Translations under genes and position numbers: made by a program | The notes under the pieces: model-generated | The model's input: only the letters and a program-made list of their open reading frames with translations | What the model was told of the DNA's origin: nothing | The model's database searches: none | From: Allobosea sp. BH3 | GTDB lineage: Bacteria > Pseudomonadota > Alphaproteobacteria > Rhizobiales > Beijerinckiaceae | DNA length: 64,000 nucleotides | Reading direction: 5' to 3' | NCBI RefSeq assembly: GCF_025499465.1 | Contig: NZ_JAIMCA010000006.1 | Location: 434,001 to 498,000, forward strand | Shown here: positions 16,820 to 27,822 of the stretch, in pieces | How the letters are laid out: every line of letters starts with the position of its first letter | Numbering within the stretch: position 1 is the first letter of the stretch

Positions 16820-17857
16820 TCAGCGCGGCAGGGACTTGATCTCCGTGTCGAACTTCTTGAGCAGGCGCGAGCGCTCGGCAGGCGAGCCCCAGCGCGGCGT
16901 GTCGTAATCGATCAGCTTCATCTCAGCGAACTTGGGGGCGTCCGGTGACAGAAGAGAATTCTTGTTGGATGGGATCGAGTTGATCTTGAGCTTGGCGTTG
17001 ATGTTCTGAGCATCGGGCGAGAGCGTGAAATCGACGAATTTCCGCGCGGCTTCCGGATTCTTGCCGCCCTTGATCACCGAGACCGATCCCGTCTCGTAGC
17101 CCGTGCCTTCACAAGGGGCGACTGTCTCGATCGGGGCGCCCTGCAGCTTCTGGGTCAGCATGTCGTGAATGAAGGCGATGCCGACGGCCGTCTCGCCCAG
17201 CGCGGTCGCCTTGACCGGCGCGATGCCGGATTTGGTGTACTGGCTGATGTTCTTGTGCAAGCCCTTGAGGAACTCGAAGCCCTTCTCCTCGCCGAGGCGC
17301 TGCACCGTCGTCGCCAAGAAAACATAAGCTGTGCCGGAGGAACTCGGATCGGCGATCTGGACCTCGTCACGGAACTTGGCATCGAGCAGATCGGCCCAGC
17401 ACTTCGGCGCCGCCACGCCCTTCTTCTTCAAAACCTCGGTGTTGTATCCGATGCCGAGAGCGCCGAGATAAATGCCGTTGGTGCGGAACTTCGCCTGCTC
17501 GGCATGGCGCTGGGCCCAATCATGCAGCTCCGGCAACTTCGGCGACTTGTATTCGTCGAGCAGTCCCTCCTCGGCAGCCTGCAGATGCGGCTCGCCCGGC
17601 CCGCCCCACCAGACGTCGCCACGCGGATTGCTCGCCTCGGCCTTGACCTGAGCATAGACCTCGCCGGTGCTCTTGCGGACCATCGAGACCTTGACGCCGG
17701 TCGCCTTCTCGAACATGGCCGCGCCCTCGCGGCACTGTTCCTCTAGAATCGAGCAGTAGACGGTGACCTGCCCCTGAGCGAAGGCAGGCTGCACAGTACC
17801 GCCGAGCAGCAGACCCGCGCATAGGGCCCCTACAGGCACGAAGCGATTGATGAACAT
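16820..17857 (-). CDS. Orphan ABC substrate-binding protein (AfuA/FutA-like)
   Basis: The 345-residue protein has a Sec signal peptide (residues 1-27, ending PAFAQ), then QVTVYCSILEEQCREGAAMFEKATGVKVSMVRKS style sequence typical of iron(III) or phosphonate binding proteins (first residues 30-60). Downstream are WWGGPGEPHLQAAEEGLL and LGIGYNTEVLKKKG. The ATG at 17857 has a strong GGGAGGA ribosome site. No permease or ATPase adjoins it, so its partners must lie elsewhere. The usual paired tyrosines of iron-binding members are not clearly seen; ligand uncertain. Confidence 0.85.
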   Translation of the reverse strand: MFINRFVPVGALCAGLLLGGTVQPAFAQGQVTVYCSILEEQCREGAAMFEKATGVKVSMVRKSTGEVYAQVKAEASNPRGDVWWGGPGEPHLQAAEEGLLDEYKSPKLPELHDWAQRHAEQAKFRTNGIYLGALGIGYNTEVLKKKGVAAPKCWADLLDAKFRDEVQIADPSSSGTAYVFLATTVQRLGEEKGFEFLKGLHKNISQYTKSGIAPVKATALGETAVGIAFIHDMLTQKLQGAPIETVAPCEGTGYETGSVSVIKGGKNPEAARKFVDFTLSPDAQNINAKLKINSIPSNKNSLLSPDAPKFAEMKLIDYDTPRWGSPAERSRLLKKFDTEIKSLPR

Positions 17858-17928
17858 GTCTTCCTCCCGGCTATTTCGTTTGCCGACGAAATGACCGGGG
17901 CCCAATCGGAGTGTCAAGGGAGGCTGGG

Positions 17929-18810
17929 CTAAGCCGTCGTCTCCGGCTCGGTGCTCTGCGCGACGGCAACCTCCGCCGGCACCGTGCGCTTCTTCTTCGT
18001 CGCGGGCTTCTTGCGCCGCTTCGGCTTGGGCTTGGGCAGTTGCGCCTCCTGCAGCATCTCGAGCTGGACCTGCTGGATCTCGGCCAGGCGCTGCCATTGC
18101 CGCATGATCAGATGGTCCATCTTCTCGTGCAGATGGCGGATCTCGAGCTCGGCCTTGAGGTTGACCTGGTAGTCGTTGAGCGAGCGCAGCCGGTCCTTCG
18201 TTTCCTGCCGCTTCTGGCTCATCATGATGATCGGCGCCTGGATTGCCGCGAGGCAGGAGAGCACCAGGTTCAGCAGGATGAAAGGATAGGGATCGAAAGC
18301 CTTGGCCGCCATCGCGACGTTGAGAGCCATCCACCCCAGGAGCACGACGAAGAAGCTGATCAGGAAGGCCCAGGAGCCGCCGAAACTCGCCAGATGGTCG
18401 GATAGCTTTTCGCCGAGCGTCCGATGCTCCTCGAAATCGTCCTCGACGTTCTCGGCGATGGTCTCCTGCCGGGCGATGCTCTCGGCGACCTCGCGGTCGA
18501 GGTCGGAATATTCGCCATGTTCCTCGCGCAGGATCTCCTCGACATAGCGCGTGCGATACCGCGCCAGCTCTTTCACGCTGATCAGCGCATGGTCGGGCAG
18601 GTGCGGGAAGTCGGCGCGGATATGGTCGGCCAGCGCCGGCCGCAGCGTGCCGATCTCGATCAGGTTCTTGCGCGCCATCTCCTGGTTGCTGATAGCGCAG
18701 ACGCCGCGCTTCTTGCTGCCGGAAGCCGAAAGGCCTGCCTCCTCGGCAGGCGGCGGCGAGGCCGCGGGAATCGGCTCGACCGTTGGTGGGGCCTCGTCAT
18801 TCGTCGTCAT
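17929..18810 (-). CDS. DUF1003 membrane protein
   Basis: A 293-residue protein of the DUF1003 family. The core has two membrane helices (WAFLISFFVVLLGWMALNVA and PFILLNLVLSCLAAIQAPII), followed by the family segment MMSQKRQETKDRLRSLNDYQ and a long helix. The N-terminal 130 residues are soluble and charged, and the C terminus ends in a Lys-rich tail (KPKPKRRKKPATKKKR) and then acidic residues. Function is unknown. Confidence 0.88.
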   Translation of the reverse strand: MTTNDEAPPTVEPIPAASPPPAEEAGLSASGSKKRGVCAISNQEMARKNLIEIGTLRPALADHIRADFPHLPDHALISVKELARYRTRYVEEILREEHGEYSDLDREVAESIARQETIAENVEDDFEEHRTLGEKLSDHLASFGGSWAFLISFFVVLLGWMALNVAMAAKAFDPYPFILLNLVLSCLAAIQAPIIMMSQKRQETKDRLRSLNDYQVNLKAELEIRHLHEKMDHLIMRQWQRLAEIQQVQLEMLQEAQLPKPKPKRRKKPATKKKRTVPAEVAVAQSTEPETTA

Positions 18811-18897
18811 GCTTGCCCGTCATCTCCTCGCGGACTCAAGCCCGCAGCAATGGCGATGCCAGCCGCAATGTCGCGGCGGACGGCACCAACGAAATCG

Positions 18898-18923
18898 CCC
18901 GGCGAAGCCTTCGCTTCACCGGG
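18898..18923. terminator. Hairpin downstream of the acidic small gene
   Basis: CCCGG and GAAGC pair with GCTTC and CCGGG around a CTTC loop, with one mismatch. There is no T-run, so terminator activity is uncertain. It occupies most of the gap (18811-18973), which otherwise shows nothing. Confidence 0.35.
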
Positions 18924-18973
18924 CACAGCTCCATCAATCAGGCGTGCGGCCATCGCCCGCCCGGCGACGCCCG

Positions 18974-19282
18974 TCAGGCATGCATCTTGTCGTCGGGATC
19001 GGAAGCTTCGGCATCGTCCTCGGCATCCTCCTCGTCCTCCTCATCCTCTTCTTCGGCGTCGAGGTCCAGATACTCATAACCGAAAATGATCTCGCCGGTT
19101 TCCGGGTCGAAGATGCTCGCCGAGGAATCCTCGAAGGCCTCGATCAGCATTTCCGCATCGTCGGGCCCGTCGACGTCGAAGCGGCGCACCGCGTCCTCGC
19201 CTTCGGCCTTGAGGACGAGTTCGATCGCCCAGCCACGCCCATTGGTATCGTAGATGCATTTCAGGCCCTGGATCGGCAGCAT
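18974..19282 (-). CDS. Small protein with very acidic C terminus
   Basis: A 102-residue hypothetical protein. The first 70 residues look like a small alpha/beta domain (LKCIYDTNGRGWAIELVLKA, then DDAEMLIEAFEDSSASIF). The last 30 residues are mostly Asp and Glu. The ATG at 19282 has an AGGAGA ribosome site; the longer open frame upstream overlaps the kinase gene and is rejected. Function is unknown. Confidence 0.75.
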   Translation of the reverse strand: MLPIQGLKCIYDTNGRGWAIELVLKAEGEDAVRRFDVDGPDDAEMLIEAFEDSSASIFDPETGEIIFGYEYLDLDAEEEDEEDEEDAEDDAEASDPDDKMHA

Positions 19283-19370
19283 GACGCTCTCCTGAGATTG
19301 ATCCGATGCGCTGTGCGCACCGGACCAGATGCCCGACGCGCGTGACGGGCACGCGACGCCGGCCAGGATC

Positions 19371-20279
19371 TCAGGAACCGGCCTGCGCGAGAAAGCGCAC
19401 GACCTCGTCGCGGCCCGGCGCTCCGGCGCGGCCGCCGAAGCGGGTGCATTTGATCGCGGCGGCGGCCGAGGCGAAGCGGATGGCCGCGACCTCGCCCTGC
19501 CCTTCCGCCAGCGCCAGCGTGAAGGCACCGTGCCAGACATCGCCAGCGCCGAGCGTGTCCACCGACTCGACCGCAAAGGCGGGGATGTGCCGCACCTCGC
19601 CGGCCTCGACATAGAGCACGCCCTGCTTGCCCAGCGTCACCGCAAGCCAGGTCGGGACACCCGCCGCAACCTTGGCGAGGCCAGCGCTCGGGTCCTCCTC
19701 GCCGGAGATCTCACGCAAGGCCTGCTGGCTGAAGGCAACATGGCTCGCCGTCCCGACGAGATCGGGATGGGGCGGCCTGCGGTCTCCGTCGAGCACGCCG
19801 GGGACACCACCGGCGCGCGCGAGCTTCAGCGCCGCGAGAGCCCCCTCGCCCCAACGCGTGTCGGCCAGCACGGCGCCTGCCCCTTCCGGCAGCTCCCGCG
19901 GCAGCCAGCCCGTATCCTCCGGCATCTGCGGATCGGAATAGGAGATCACCATGCGCTCGCCCTGCGCATCGACAAGAATCGCCGAGACCGGCGAGCGCAG
20001 GCCTGCGACGCGCCGGGCAAAGCGCGTGTCGACGCCTTCGCCGTTCAACTCGGCGACGATGGCGTCGCCGGTCAGGTCATCGGCGAGCCGCGTCGCCAGC
20101 CAGCAGGCGCCGCCGAGGCGCGCGATGGCGACCGAGGCATTGCCGGCACAGCCGCCGCCGACCACGGCGAGATCGCGCGAGCGATATTTCTCGCCGCGGG
20201 TCGGCATGGTCTCGACGCTGTAGACGTAGTCGAGCGTCGCGATGCCGAGGCAGAAGACCCCGGGGCGGGCTTCGCTCAC
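19371..20279 (-). CDS. PfkB-family carbohydrate kinase
   Basis: A 302-residue ribokinase-fold sugar kinase. N-terminal GIATLDYVYSVETMPTRGEK and VVGGGCAGNASVAIARLGG contain the substrate-binding Asp and Gly-rich loop; C-terminal DTLGAGDVWHGAF holds the catalytic Asp and anion hole. The N terminus is similar in style to sulfofructose and ketohexose kinases. The GTG at 20279 overlaps the glyoxalase stop (GTGA), so I prefer it over ATG 20309. The substrate is not certain. Confidence 0.88.
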   Translation of the reverse strand: MSEARPGVFCLGIATLDYVYSVETMPTRGEKYRSRDLAVVGGGCAGNASVAIARLGGACWLATRLADDLTGDAIVAELNGEGVDTRFARRVAGLRSPVSAILVDAQGERMVISYSDPQMPEDTGWLPRELPEGAGAVLADTRWGEGALAALKLARAGGVPGVLDGDRRPPHPDLVGTASHVAFSQQALREISGEEDPSAGLAKVAAGVPTWLAVTLGKQGVLYVEAGEVRHIPAFAVESVDTLGAGDVWHGAFTLALAEGQGEVAAIRFASAAAAIKCTRFGGRAGAPGRDEVVRFLAQAGS

Positions 20280-20725
20280 CAGACGCCCGTGTTCGGCATG
20301 CTCAGCCACGGCTCCGCCGGCGCCTTCGGCTCGCCCTTCTGGAGCAGCTCGATCGAGATGTTGTCGGGCGAGCGGATGAACGCCATGTTGCCGTCGCGCG
20401 GCGGGCGGTTGATGGTGATGCCGGCCTTCATCAGCTTGTCGCAGGTCGCGTAGATATCGTCGACCTCATAGGCGAGGTGGCCGAAATTGCGCCCGCCGGT
20501 GTAGGTTTCCGGGTCCCAGTTATAGGTCAGCTCAAGCGTCGGAGCGCCGCGCGAGCCGCCGGCACGGGCCGCGTCGAGATCGTCGGTCGACGCGAGGAAG
20601 ACCAGGGTGAAGCGGCCCTTCTCGCTCTCGATGCGGCGGGTTTCGACCATCCCGAACTTGTTGACGTAGAAATCCAGCGCCTGATCCAGGTCGGTCACGC
20701 GCACCATGGTGTGGAGATAACGCAT
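20276..20725 (-). CDS. gloA: Lactoylglutathione lyase (glyoxalase I)
   Basis: GloA converts the methylglyoxal-glutathione hemithioacetal to S-lactoylglutathione. The 149-residue protein starts MRYLHTMVRV with metal ligand His5, then has LELTYNWDPETY (Glu ligand) and FGHLAYEV (His ligand), and a C-terminal DNISIELLQ (Glu ligand). Length and order match E. coli GloA. It overlaps the PfkB kinase gene by 4 nt; coupling of a sugar kinase with methylglyoxal removal makes metabolic sense. Confidence 0.95.
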   Translation of the reverse strand: MRYLHTMVRVTDLDQALDFYVNKFGMVETRRIESEKGRFTLVFLASTDDLDAARAGGSRGAPTLELTYNWDPETYTGGRNFGHLAYEVDDIYATCDKLMKAGITINRPPRDGNMAFIRSPDNISIELLQKGEPKAPAEPWLSMPNTGVW

Positions 20726-20814
20726 CGCAATTCCTCGTTGAGCGGGGACAGGGTTGATCCGCCACTTAAATCAGGCAAGAGCATCGCTCCAAGACAGCCT
20801 TATCAGGACGAGCC

Positions 20815-22260
20815 ATGACCGCAACGCAAGACGGGCCCGTGACGGCACCGGCCGTGCGCGCCACGCCGGCCCAGATCGCACAGATCAAGCAGCGCGCCGC
20901 CATCCTCTCGGTGATGGCGACGATCCTGCTGACCGGGGCGAAGATCGTCGGCGCCATCGTGTCCGGCTCACTCGCCCTGCTGACCGACGCGCTGCAGGGG
21001 CTGGTCGATGTCGGCTCGACGCTGTTCACCTGGTTCGCGGTGCGCGCCTCCGACAAGCCGGCCGATGACGAGCACCATTACGGCCATGGCAAGGTCGAGG
21101 CGCTGGCGGCGCTGGTCGAGACCGCGATCCTGTTCACGCTCGCCGGCGCGATCCTCTGGGAAGCCGGCAATCGGCTCTGGAACAGCATCGTCGAGCATGT
21201 CTCGGTCACCCCGCTGGTCATCGGCGTCATGCTGCTCTCGATGATCGTGGACGCCATACGTTGGCGCTCCCTGACCAAGGTCGCGAAGGAGACCGGCAGC
21301 GAGGCGCTGGCCGGTGAGGCCACGCATTTCTCGGCGGATTTCGTCGGCTCGGCCCTGGTTCTGGTCGGGCTCATCGGCGTCTGGAAGGGCTTCGAGCGGG
21401 CTGACACGATCGCCGCCTTCGCCATCGCCGCCTATACGGCCTTCTCAGCCTACCGGCTGGCCCGGCGCGTGCTGGATACGCTGATGGACGCCGCGCCCAT
21501 AGGGGTGAGCGAGAAGCTGCGCGAGGCTGCGGAGTCTGTCCCGGGCGTCGTCGGGATCAACTGGCTGCGCGTCCGACCGGCGGGCGGGCGCGTCCATGGC
21601 GAACTCGGCATTAGCGTCTCGCGGACACTGCCGCTCGAGCGCGTGACCGCGATCAAGGCCGAGTTGGCCGCCGCGCTGCTCAAGGCCGAGCCCGACGCCG
21701 ACATCACCATCACGGCCGACCCGGTGGCGGTCAACGACGAGACGGCGCTGGAGCGGGTGCTGCTGATCGCGCTCAAGCTCAGGATCCCGGTGCATCACGT
21801 CACCGTCCACTCGATCGGCGACAAGCTCTCGGTCAGCCTCGACATGGAGGTCGATGCCGAGTTGCCTCTGGGCGAGGCGCACGAGATCGCGACGCGGCTC
21901 GAAAGCGCGATCCGCGCCGAGTTCGGCGGCGAAACCGAGGTCGAGACCCATATCGAGCCGATGGAGATCGGCCAGCCCCACGGCCACAACGCCGCCTGGG
22001 AGACGGTCGAGGACATCGGCAAGGCACTGGCCGGCGAAGCCGCCAAGCTGAACGGCCCGATCCACGACATCCACAGCGTGCGCGTGCGCCAGACAGCCAA
22101 GGGGCTGGTGGTGAACTACCATTGCCGGGTGGATCCTGCGCTCGACGTCGCGGCGGTGCATGCCGCCGTCGACGCGATCGAGCGGGCGGTCCGCATCGCC
22201 CGGCCGCAGGTCTGCCGGCTGGTCAGCCACGCCGAGCCGGCGGTTTCGTCGGTCGCGTGA
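20815..22260 (+). CDS. Cation diffusion facilitator (CDF) transporter, long form
   Basis: The first 220 residues form a CDF membrane domain with about six helices, containing PADDEHHYGHGKVEAL and HFSADFVGS (His171, Asp175). In helix 2 the usual metal residue (Asp or His) is Gln61 in TDALQGLVD, with Asp65 kept. The protein is 481 residues against about 300 for FieF. After the usual cytoplasmic dimer domain (residues 230-305) there are further beta-alpha-beta stretches (IPVHHVTVHSIGDKLSVSLD, IHDIHSVRVRQTAKGLVVNY) that look like extra dimer-type domains. Export of a divalent metal is expected; which metal is open. Confidence 0.88.
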   Translation: MTATQDGPVTAPAVRATPAQIAQIKQRAAILSVMATILLTGAKIVGAIVSGSLALLTDALQGLVDVGSTLFTWFAVRASDKPADDEHHYGHGKVEALAALVETAILFTLAGAILWEAGNRLWNSIVEHVSVTPLVIGVMLLSMIVDAIRWRSLTKVAKETGSEALAGEATHFSADFVGSALVLVGLIGVWKGFERADTIAAFAIAAYTAFSAYRLARRVLDTLMDAAPIGVSEKLREAAESVPGVVGINWLRVRPAGGRVHGELGISVSRTLPLERVTAIKAELAAALLKAEPDADITITADPVAVNDETALERVLLIALKLRIPVHHVTVHSIGDKLSVSLDMEVDAELPLGEAHEIATRLESAIRAEFGGETEVETHIEPMEIGQPHGHNAAWETVEDIGKALAGEAAKLNGPIHDIHSVRVRQTAKGLVVNYHCRVDPALDVAAVHAAVDAIERAVRIARPQVCRLVSHAEPAVSSVA

Positions 22261-22273
22261 AGCCGCCATGCGA

Positions 22274-22377
22274 TCATTCTCGGGCGTAGCGAAGCGCAGA
22301 CCCGTGAAACTCTGGCCGGATGGGGCGTGCGGAGCCTCTTCCGGCACGAGATGTTCGGGTCAGGCCCGAGCATGACG
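22274..22377. repeat. Dispersed two-hairpin repeat, copy 2 (inverted)
   Basis: Starts with CATTCTCGGGC and ends with GGGTCAGGCCCGAGCATGAC, i.e. the reverse orientation to the copy at 25091, with a divergent middle. It fills the gap between the CDF gene and pepN. Confidence 0.7.
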
Positions 22378-22443
22378 GCTGTGTTTCCATCCAATCCCGG
22401 CATGTTCTAGAGATGGGCCCTGACCTCCGTCATCAGGGTTTCC

Positions 22444-25089
22444 ATGCGCAACGACGATGCTCCGCTGATCCGCCTCGAGGATTACCGCCCCTCCGACTGG
22501 CTTATCGACACGGTCGATCTCGACATCAGCCTGCATCCGCAGAAGACCCGCGTGCGCGCCCTCCTGGCCCTGCGGCCCAACCCGGCGGGGAAGTCCGGCG
22601 CGCCCCTCGTCCTCGACGGCGATGAGCTGGCGCTGAAGGCGCTGAGCATCGATGGCAAGCCGCTCGACGCCGCCGCCTACACGGCGACGCCGCAGGCCCT
22701 GACGATCCCGAGCCCGCCGCCGCACGACTTCACGCTGACCGTCGAGACGGAGATAGACCCCTCGGCCAACACCAAGCTGATGGGGCTCTATCGCTCCTCG
22801 CGGGTCTACTGCACGCAATGCGAGGCGGACGGCTTCCGCCGCATCACCTATTTCCTCGACCGGCCGGACGTCATGAGCGTCTATACGGTGAGGCTGGAGG
22901 CGGCGAAGGCCGAGGCGCCGGTGCTGCTCTCGAACGGCAACCTCGTCGCCACCGGCGAGGTGCCGGGCAGCGACCGGCATTTCGCCGTCTGGCACGATCC
23001 GCATCCCAAGCCCGCCTATCTCTTCGCCCTGGTGGGCGGCGCGCTCGACCATGTCCGGCAGCCTTACGTCACGGCGGACGGCCACAAGGTCGAGCTCGCC
23101 GTCTATGTCGAGCCGGGCAAGGCCGACCGCGCCGGCTGGGCGCTCGACTCGCTCGTGCGCTGCATGCGCTGGGACGAGCAGGTCTTCGGCCGCAACTACG
23201 ATCTGGACGTGTTCAACGTCGTCGCCGTGTCCGATTTCAACATGGGCGCGATGGAGAACAAGGGCCTCAACATCTTCAACGACAAATACGTGCTGGCCGA
23301 TCCGCAGACCGCGACGGACGGCGACTACGCCTCGATCGAGGCGATCATCGCGCATGAGTACTTCCACAACTGGACCGGCAACCGCATCACCTGCCGCGAC
23401 TGGTTCCAGCTCTGCCTCAAGGAAGGGCTGACCGTCTTCCGCGACCAGGAGTTCTCGGCGGACGAGCGCTCGCGGCCGGTGAAGCGCATCGCCGATGTGC
23501 GCACGCTGCGCTCGACCCAGTTCTCCGAGGATGCAGGCCCCCTCGCCCATCCCGTGCGGCCGCGCGCCTACAAGGAAATCAACAACTTCTACACGCCGAC
23601 GGTCTACGAGAAGGGCGCGGAGGTCATCCGCATGCTCAAGGTCCTGATCGGGGACGAGGCCTTCCGGCAGGGCATGGACCTCTATTTCGAGCGCTGCGAC
23701 GGCACTGCCGCGACGATCGAGGAATTCCTCGCCTGCTTTGCCGAGGCCTCGGGCCAGGACCTCTCCCATTTCGCCCGCTGGTACGAGCAGTCCGGCACGC
23801 CGACCATCGTCGCATCCGGCCGCTACGACGCCAAAGCGAAGCGCTATACGCTCGACCTCGCACAGAGCACGCCGCCGACGCCGGGCCAGCCGGAGAAGGC
23901 GCCGGTCGTGCTGCCGATCAGCCTCGGCCTCGTCGGCACCAAGGGCGATCTTCCGCTGAAAACCTCCTCCAACGCCTATGCCGGTGATGGGCTCGTCGTG
24001 CTCGACGGCCCCTCGCTCTCGATCACCTTCGACGACGTGCCGGAGGCGCCGATCCCCTCGCTGCTGCGCGGCTTCTCGGCGCCGGCCCGGCTGGAGCTCG
24101 ACCTGGCCGATGCCGACCTGCTGCGGCTGTTCTCCGCCGACAGCGATTCCTTCAACCGCTGGCAGGCGCTGCAGAGCATCGCGACGCGCGCCCTCGTCGC
24201 TGCCGGCAGGCCGGGCGCCGACAAGCAGCCGCTCGCCGCAACCGCCGCTGCGCTGGGGCAGGCGCTCGACGCCTTCCTGAGTGCCGAAGGCCTCGCCGAT
24301 CCGGCCTTCGCCGCGCAGGTGCTGCGCCTCCCGGCGCCGGCCGACATCGCCCGCGAGATCGGCAGGGATGTCGACCCCGAGGCGATCTTCTCCGCCCATC
24401 GCAGCCTCTCGGGTGCGGTCGGCAAGGCGCTGATCGGCCATATGCCGGGTTTGAGCGCTGCGCTGGCGACAAGCGGCCCTTACCGCGCCGATGCGGCCTC
24501 GGCCGGACGCCGTGCGCTGCGCAACGAATTGCTAGGCCTCGCGGCGCTCGCTGCGCCGGCCAAGGGCGCCGATCTCTGCGAGGAGCAGTTCGCCACGGCC
24601 GACAACCTCACCGACCGGCTGGCGGCTCTGGCAGCGATGACGCTGATCCCCAGCGAGCGGCGCGAGAATCTGATCGCGCGCTTCGCTGAGGCCTATGCCG
24701 GCGAGCCGCTGGTGCTCGACAAGTGGCTGATGGCACAGGCGCTGATCGCCGAGCCCGGCACGCTCGACCGCGTCAAGAAGCTGATGCAGCACCCCGTCTT
24801 CTCGCTCGGCAACCCGAACCGCGTGCGCGCGCTGATCGGCGGCTTCGCGGCCAATCTCACCCAGTTCAACCGGCCAGACGGCGAGGGTTACGCCTTCGTT
24901 TCCGACATCGTCGTCGCGCTCGACCGGACGAACCCGCAGGTCGCCTCGCGCCTGCTCGGCTCGTTCAAGAGCTGGCGGATGCTGGAGCCGCGCCGCCAGC
25001 GCTTCGCGCGTGAGGCGCTGAGCACTGTCGCGCGTATGCCGAACCTGTCGCGGGACGTGGCGGATATCGCGGAGCGGGCACTGGCGTAG
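22444..25089 (+). CDS. pepN: Aminopeptidase N
   Basis: PepN is a cytosolic M1 zinc aminopeptidase. The 881-residue protein has the exopeptidase motif GAMENKGLNIFN, the zinc site HEYFHNWTGNR with the third ligand Glu in LKEGLTVFRD, and the conserved YEKGAEVIRML tyrosine region. The C-terminal helical domain (SFKSWRMLEPRRQRFAREAL) is complete. Length matches E. coli PepN. It stands alone between two repeat copies. Confidence 0.97.
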   Translation: MRNDDAPLIRLEDYRPSDWLIDTVDLDISLHPQKTRVRALLALRPNPAGKSGAPLVLDGDELALKALSIDGKPLDAAAYTATPQALTIPSPPPHDFTLTVETEIDPSANTKLMGLYRSSRVYCTQCEADGFRRITYFLDRPDVMSVYTVRLEAAKAEAPVLLSNGNLVATGEVPGSDRHFAVWHDPHPKPAYLFALVGGALDHVRQPYVTADGHKVELAVYVEPGKADRAGWALDSLVRCMRWDEQVFGRNYDLDVFNVVAVSDFNMGAMENKGLNIFNDKYVLADPQTATDGDYASIEAIIAHEYFHNWTGNRITCRDWFQLCLKEGLTVFRDQEFSADERSRPVKRIADVRTLRSTQFSEDAGPLAHPVRPRAYKEINNFYTPTVYEKGAEVIRMLKVLIGDEAFRQGMDLYFERCDGTAATIEEFLACFAEASGQDLSHFARWYEQSGTPTIVASGRYDAKAKRYTLDLAQSTPPTPGQPEKAPVVLPISLGLVGTKGDLPLKTSSNAYAGDGLVVLDGPSLSITFDDVPEAPIPSLLRGFSAPARLELDLADADLLRLFSADSDSFNRWQALQSIATRALVAAGRPGADKQPLAATAAALGQALDAFLSAEGLADPAFAAQVLRLPAPADIAREIGRDVDPEAIFSAHRSLSGAVGKALIGHMPGLSAALATSGPYRADAASAGRRALRNELLGLAALAAPAKGADLCEEQFATADNLTDRLAALAAMTLIPSERRENLIARFAEAYAGEPLVLDKWLMAQALIAEPGTLDRVKKLMQHPVFSLGNPNRVRALIGGFAANLTQFNRPDGEGYAFVSDIVVALDRTNPQVASRLLGSFKSWRMLEPRRQRFAREALSTVARMPNLSRDVADIAERALA

Positions 25090-25090
25090 C

Positions 25091-25183
25091 CGTCATGCTC
25101 GGGCTCGACCCGAGCATCTCGGAAACCAGCGCCTTCTCGTCCTGAGATTCTCGGGTCGAAGCTTTGCTTCGCCCGAGAATGAC
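25091..25183. repeat. Dispersed two-hairpin repeat, copy 3
   Basis: Hairpin 1 (25095-25117) pairs ATGCTCGGG with CCCGAGCAT; hairpin 2 (25147-25180) pairs ATTCTCGGG with CCCGAGAAT. It begins directly after the pepN stop and could end that transcript. Confidence 0.85.
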
Positions 25184-25407
25184 GCGCGCCCGTCGAATCG
25201 TTAACGCCGACCTGTCCGAAACATTAACGTTTCATTACGCGCAAAGGATTCATTCTTCTGTTAATACAACCTATGGGAGAATTCTGCCCCCTTGACTCAA
25301 CTCAGGGCTAGACAAAGCAGGCCGCCCGGATTCAATTACTGATGATTCGCGGGGATGCGGCACGTCTCCCGATCTTACTGACGGCGAACAGACCGAAGGG
25401 GACGGGC
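25184..25407 (+). promoter_or_regulatory. AT-richer leader of the PleC/PdhS-like kinase gene
   Basis: This 224-nt stretch is less GC-rich than its surroundings. It has TTAAC at 25201 and 25224 and TTAAT at 25261, which resemble CtrA half sites, but none shows the TTAA-N7-TTAA spacing. I find no clear -35/-10 pair. AGGGG lies before the chosen ATG at 25408. The promoter is probably here but cannot be placed. Confidence 0.35.
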
Positions 25408-27705
<2,298 letters not shown>

Positions 27706-27728
27706 CAGGCTTGTAGCATCTTAGAGCC

Positions 27729-27821
27729 GGCATGCTCGTGCTTGTCCCGAGCATCTCTTCCCGAAAGAGGCTTCTGCGCCCTCGCCGACCCGAGATTCTC
27801 GGGTCAAGCCCGAAAATGACG
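27729..27821. repeat. Dispersed two-hairpin repeat, copy 4
   Basis: CATGCTCG...CGAGCATCTC followed by GATTCTCGGGTC and GCCCGAAAATGACG. It sits between the convergent kinase gene and glnE, 2 nt from the glnE stop. Confidence 0.75.
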
Positions 27822-27822
27822 C

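Noticed and set aside
22360..24441. Long minus-strand open frame (693 codons) opposite pepN
   Set aside because: Antisense to an intact PepN with all zinc motifs; composition is typical of high-GC shadow frames.
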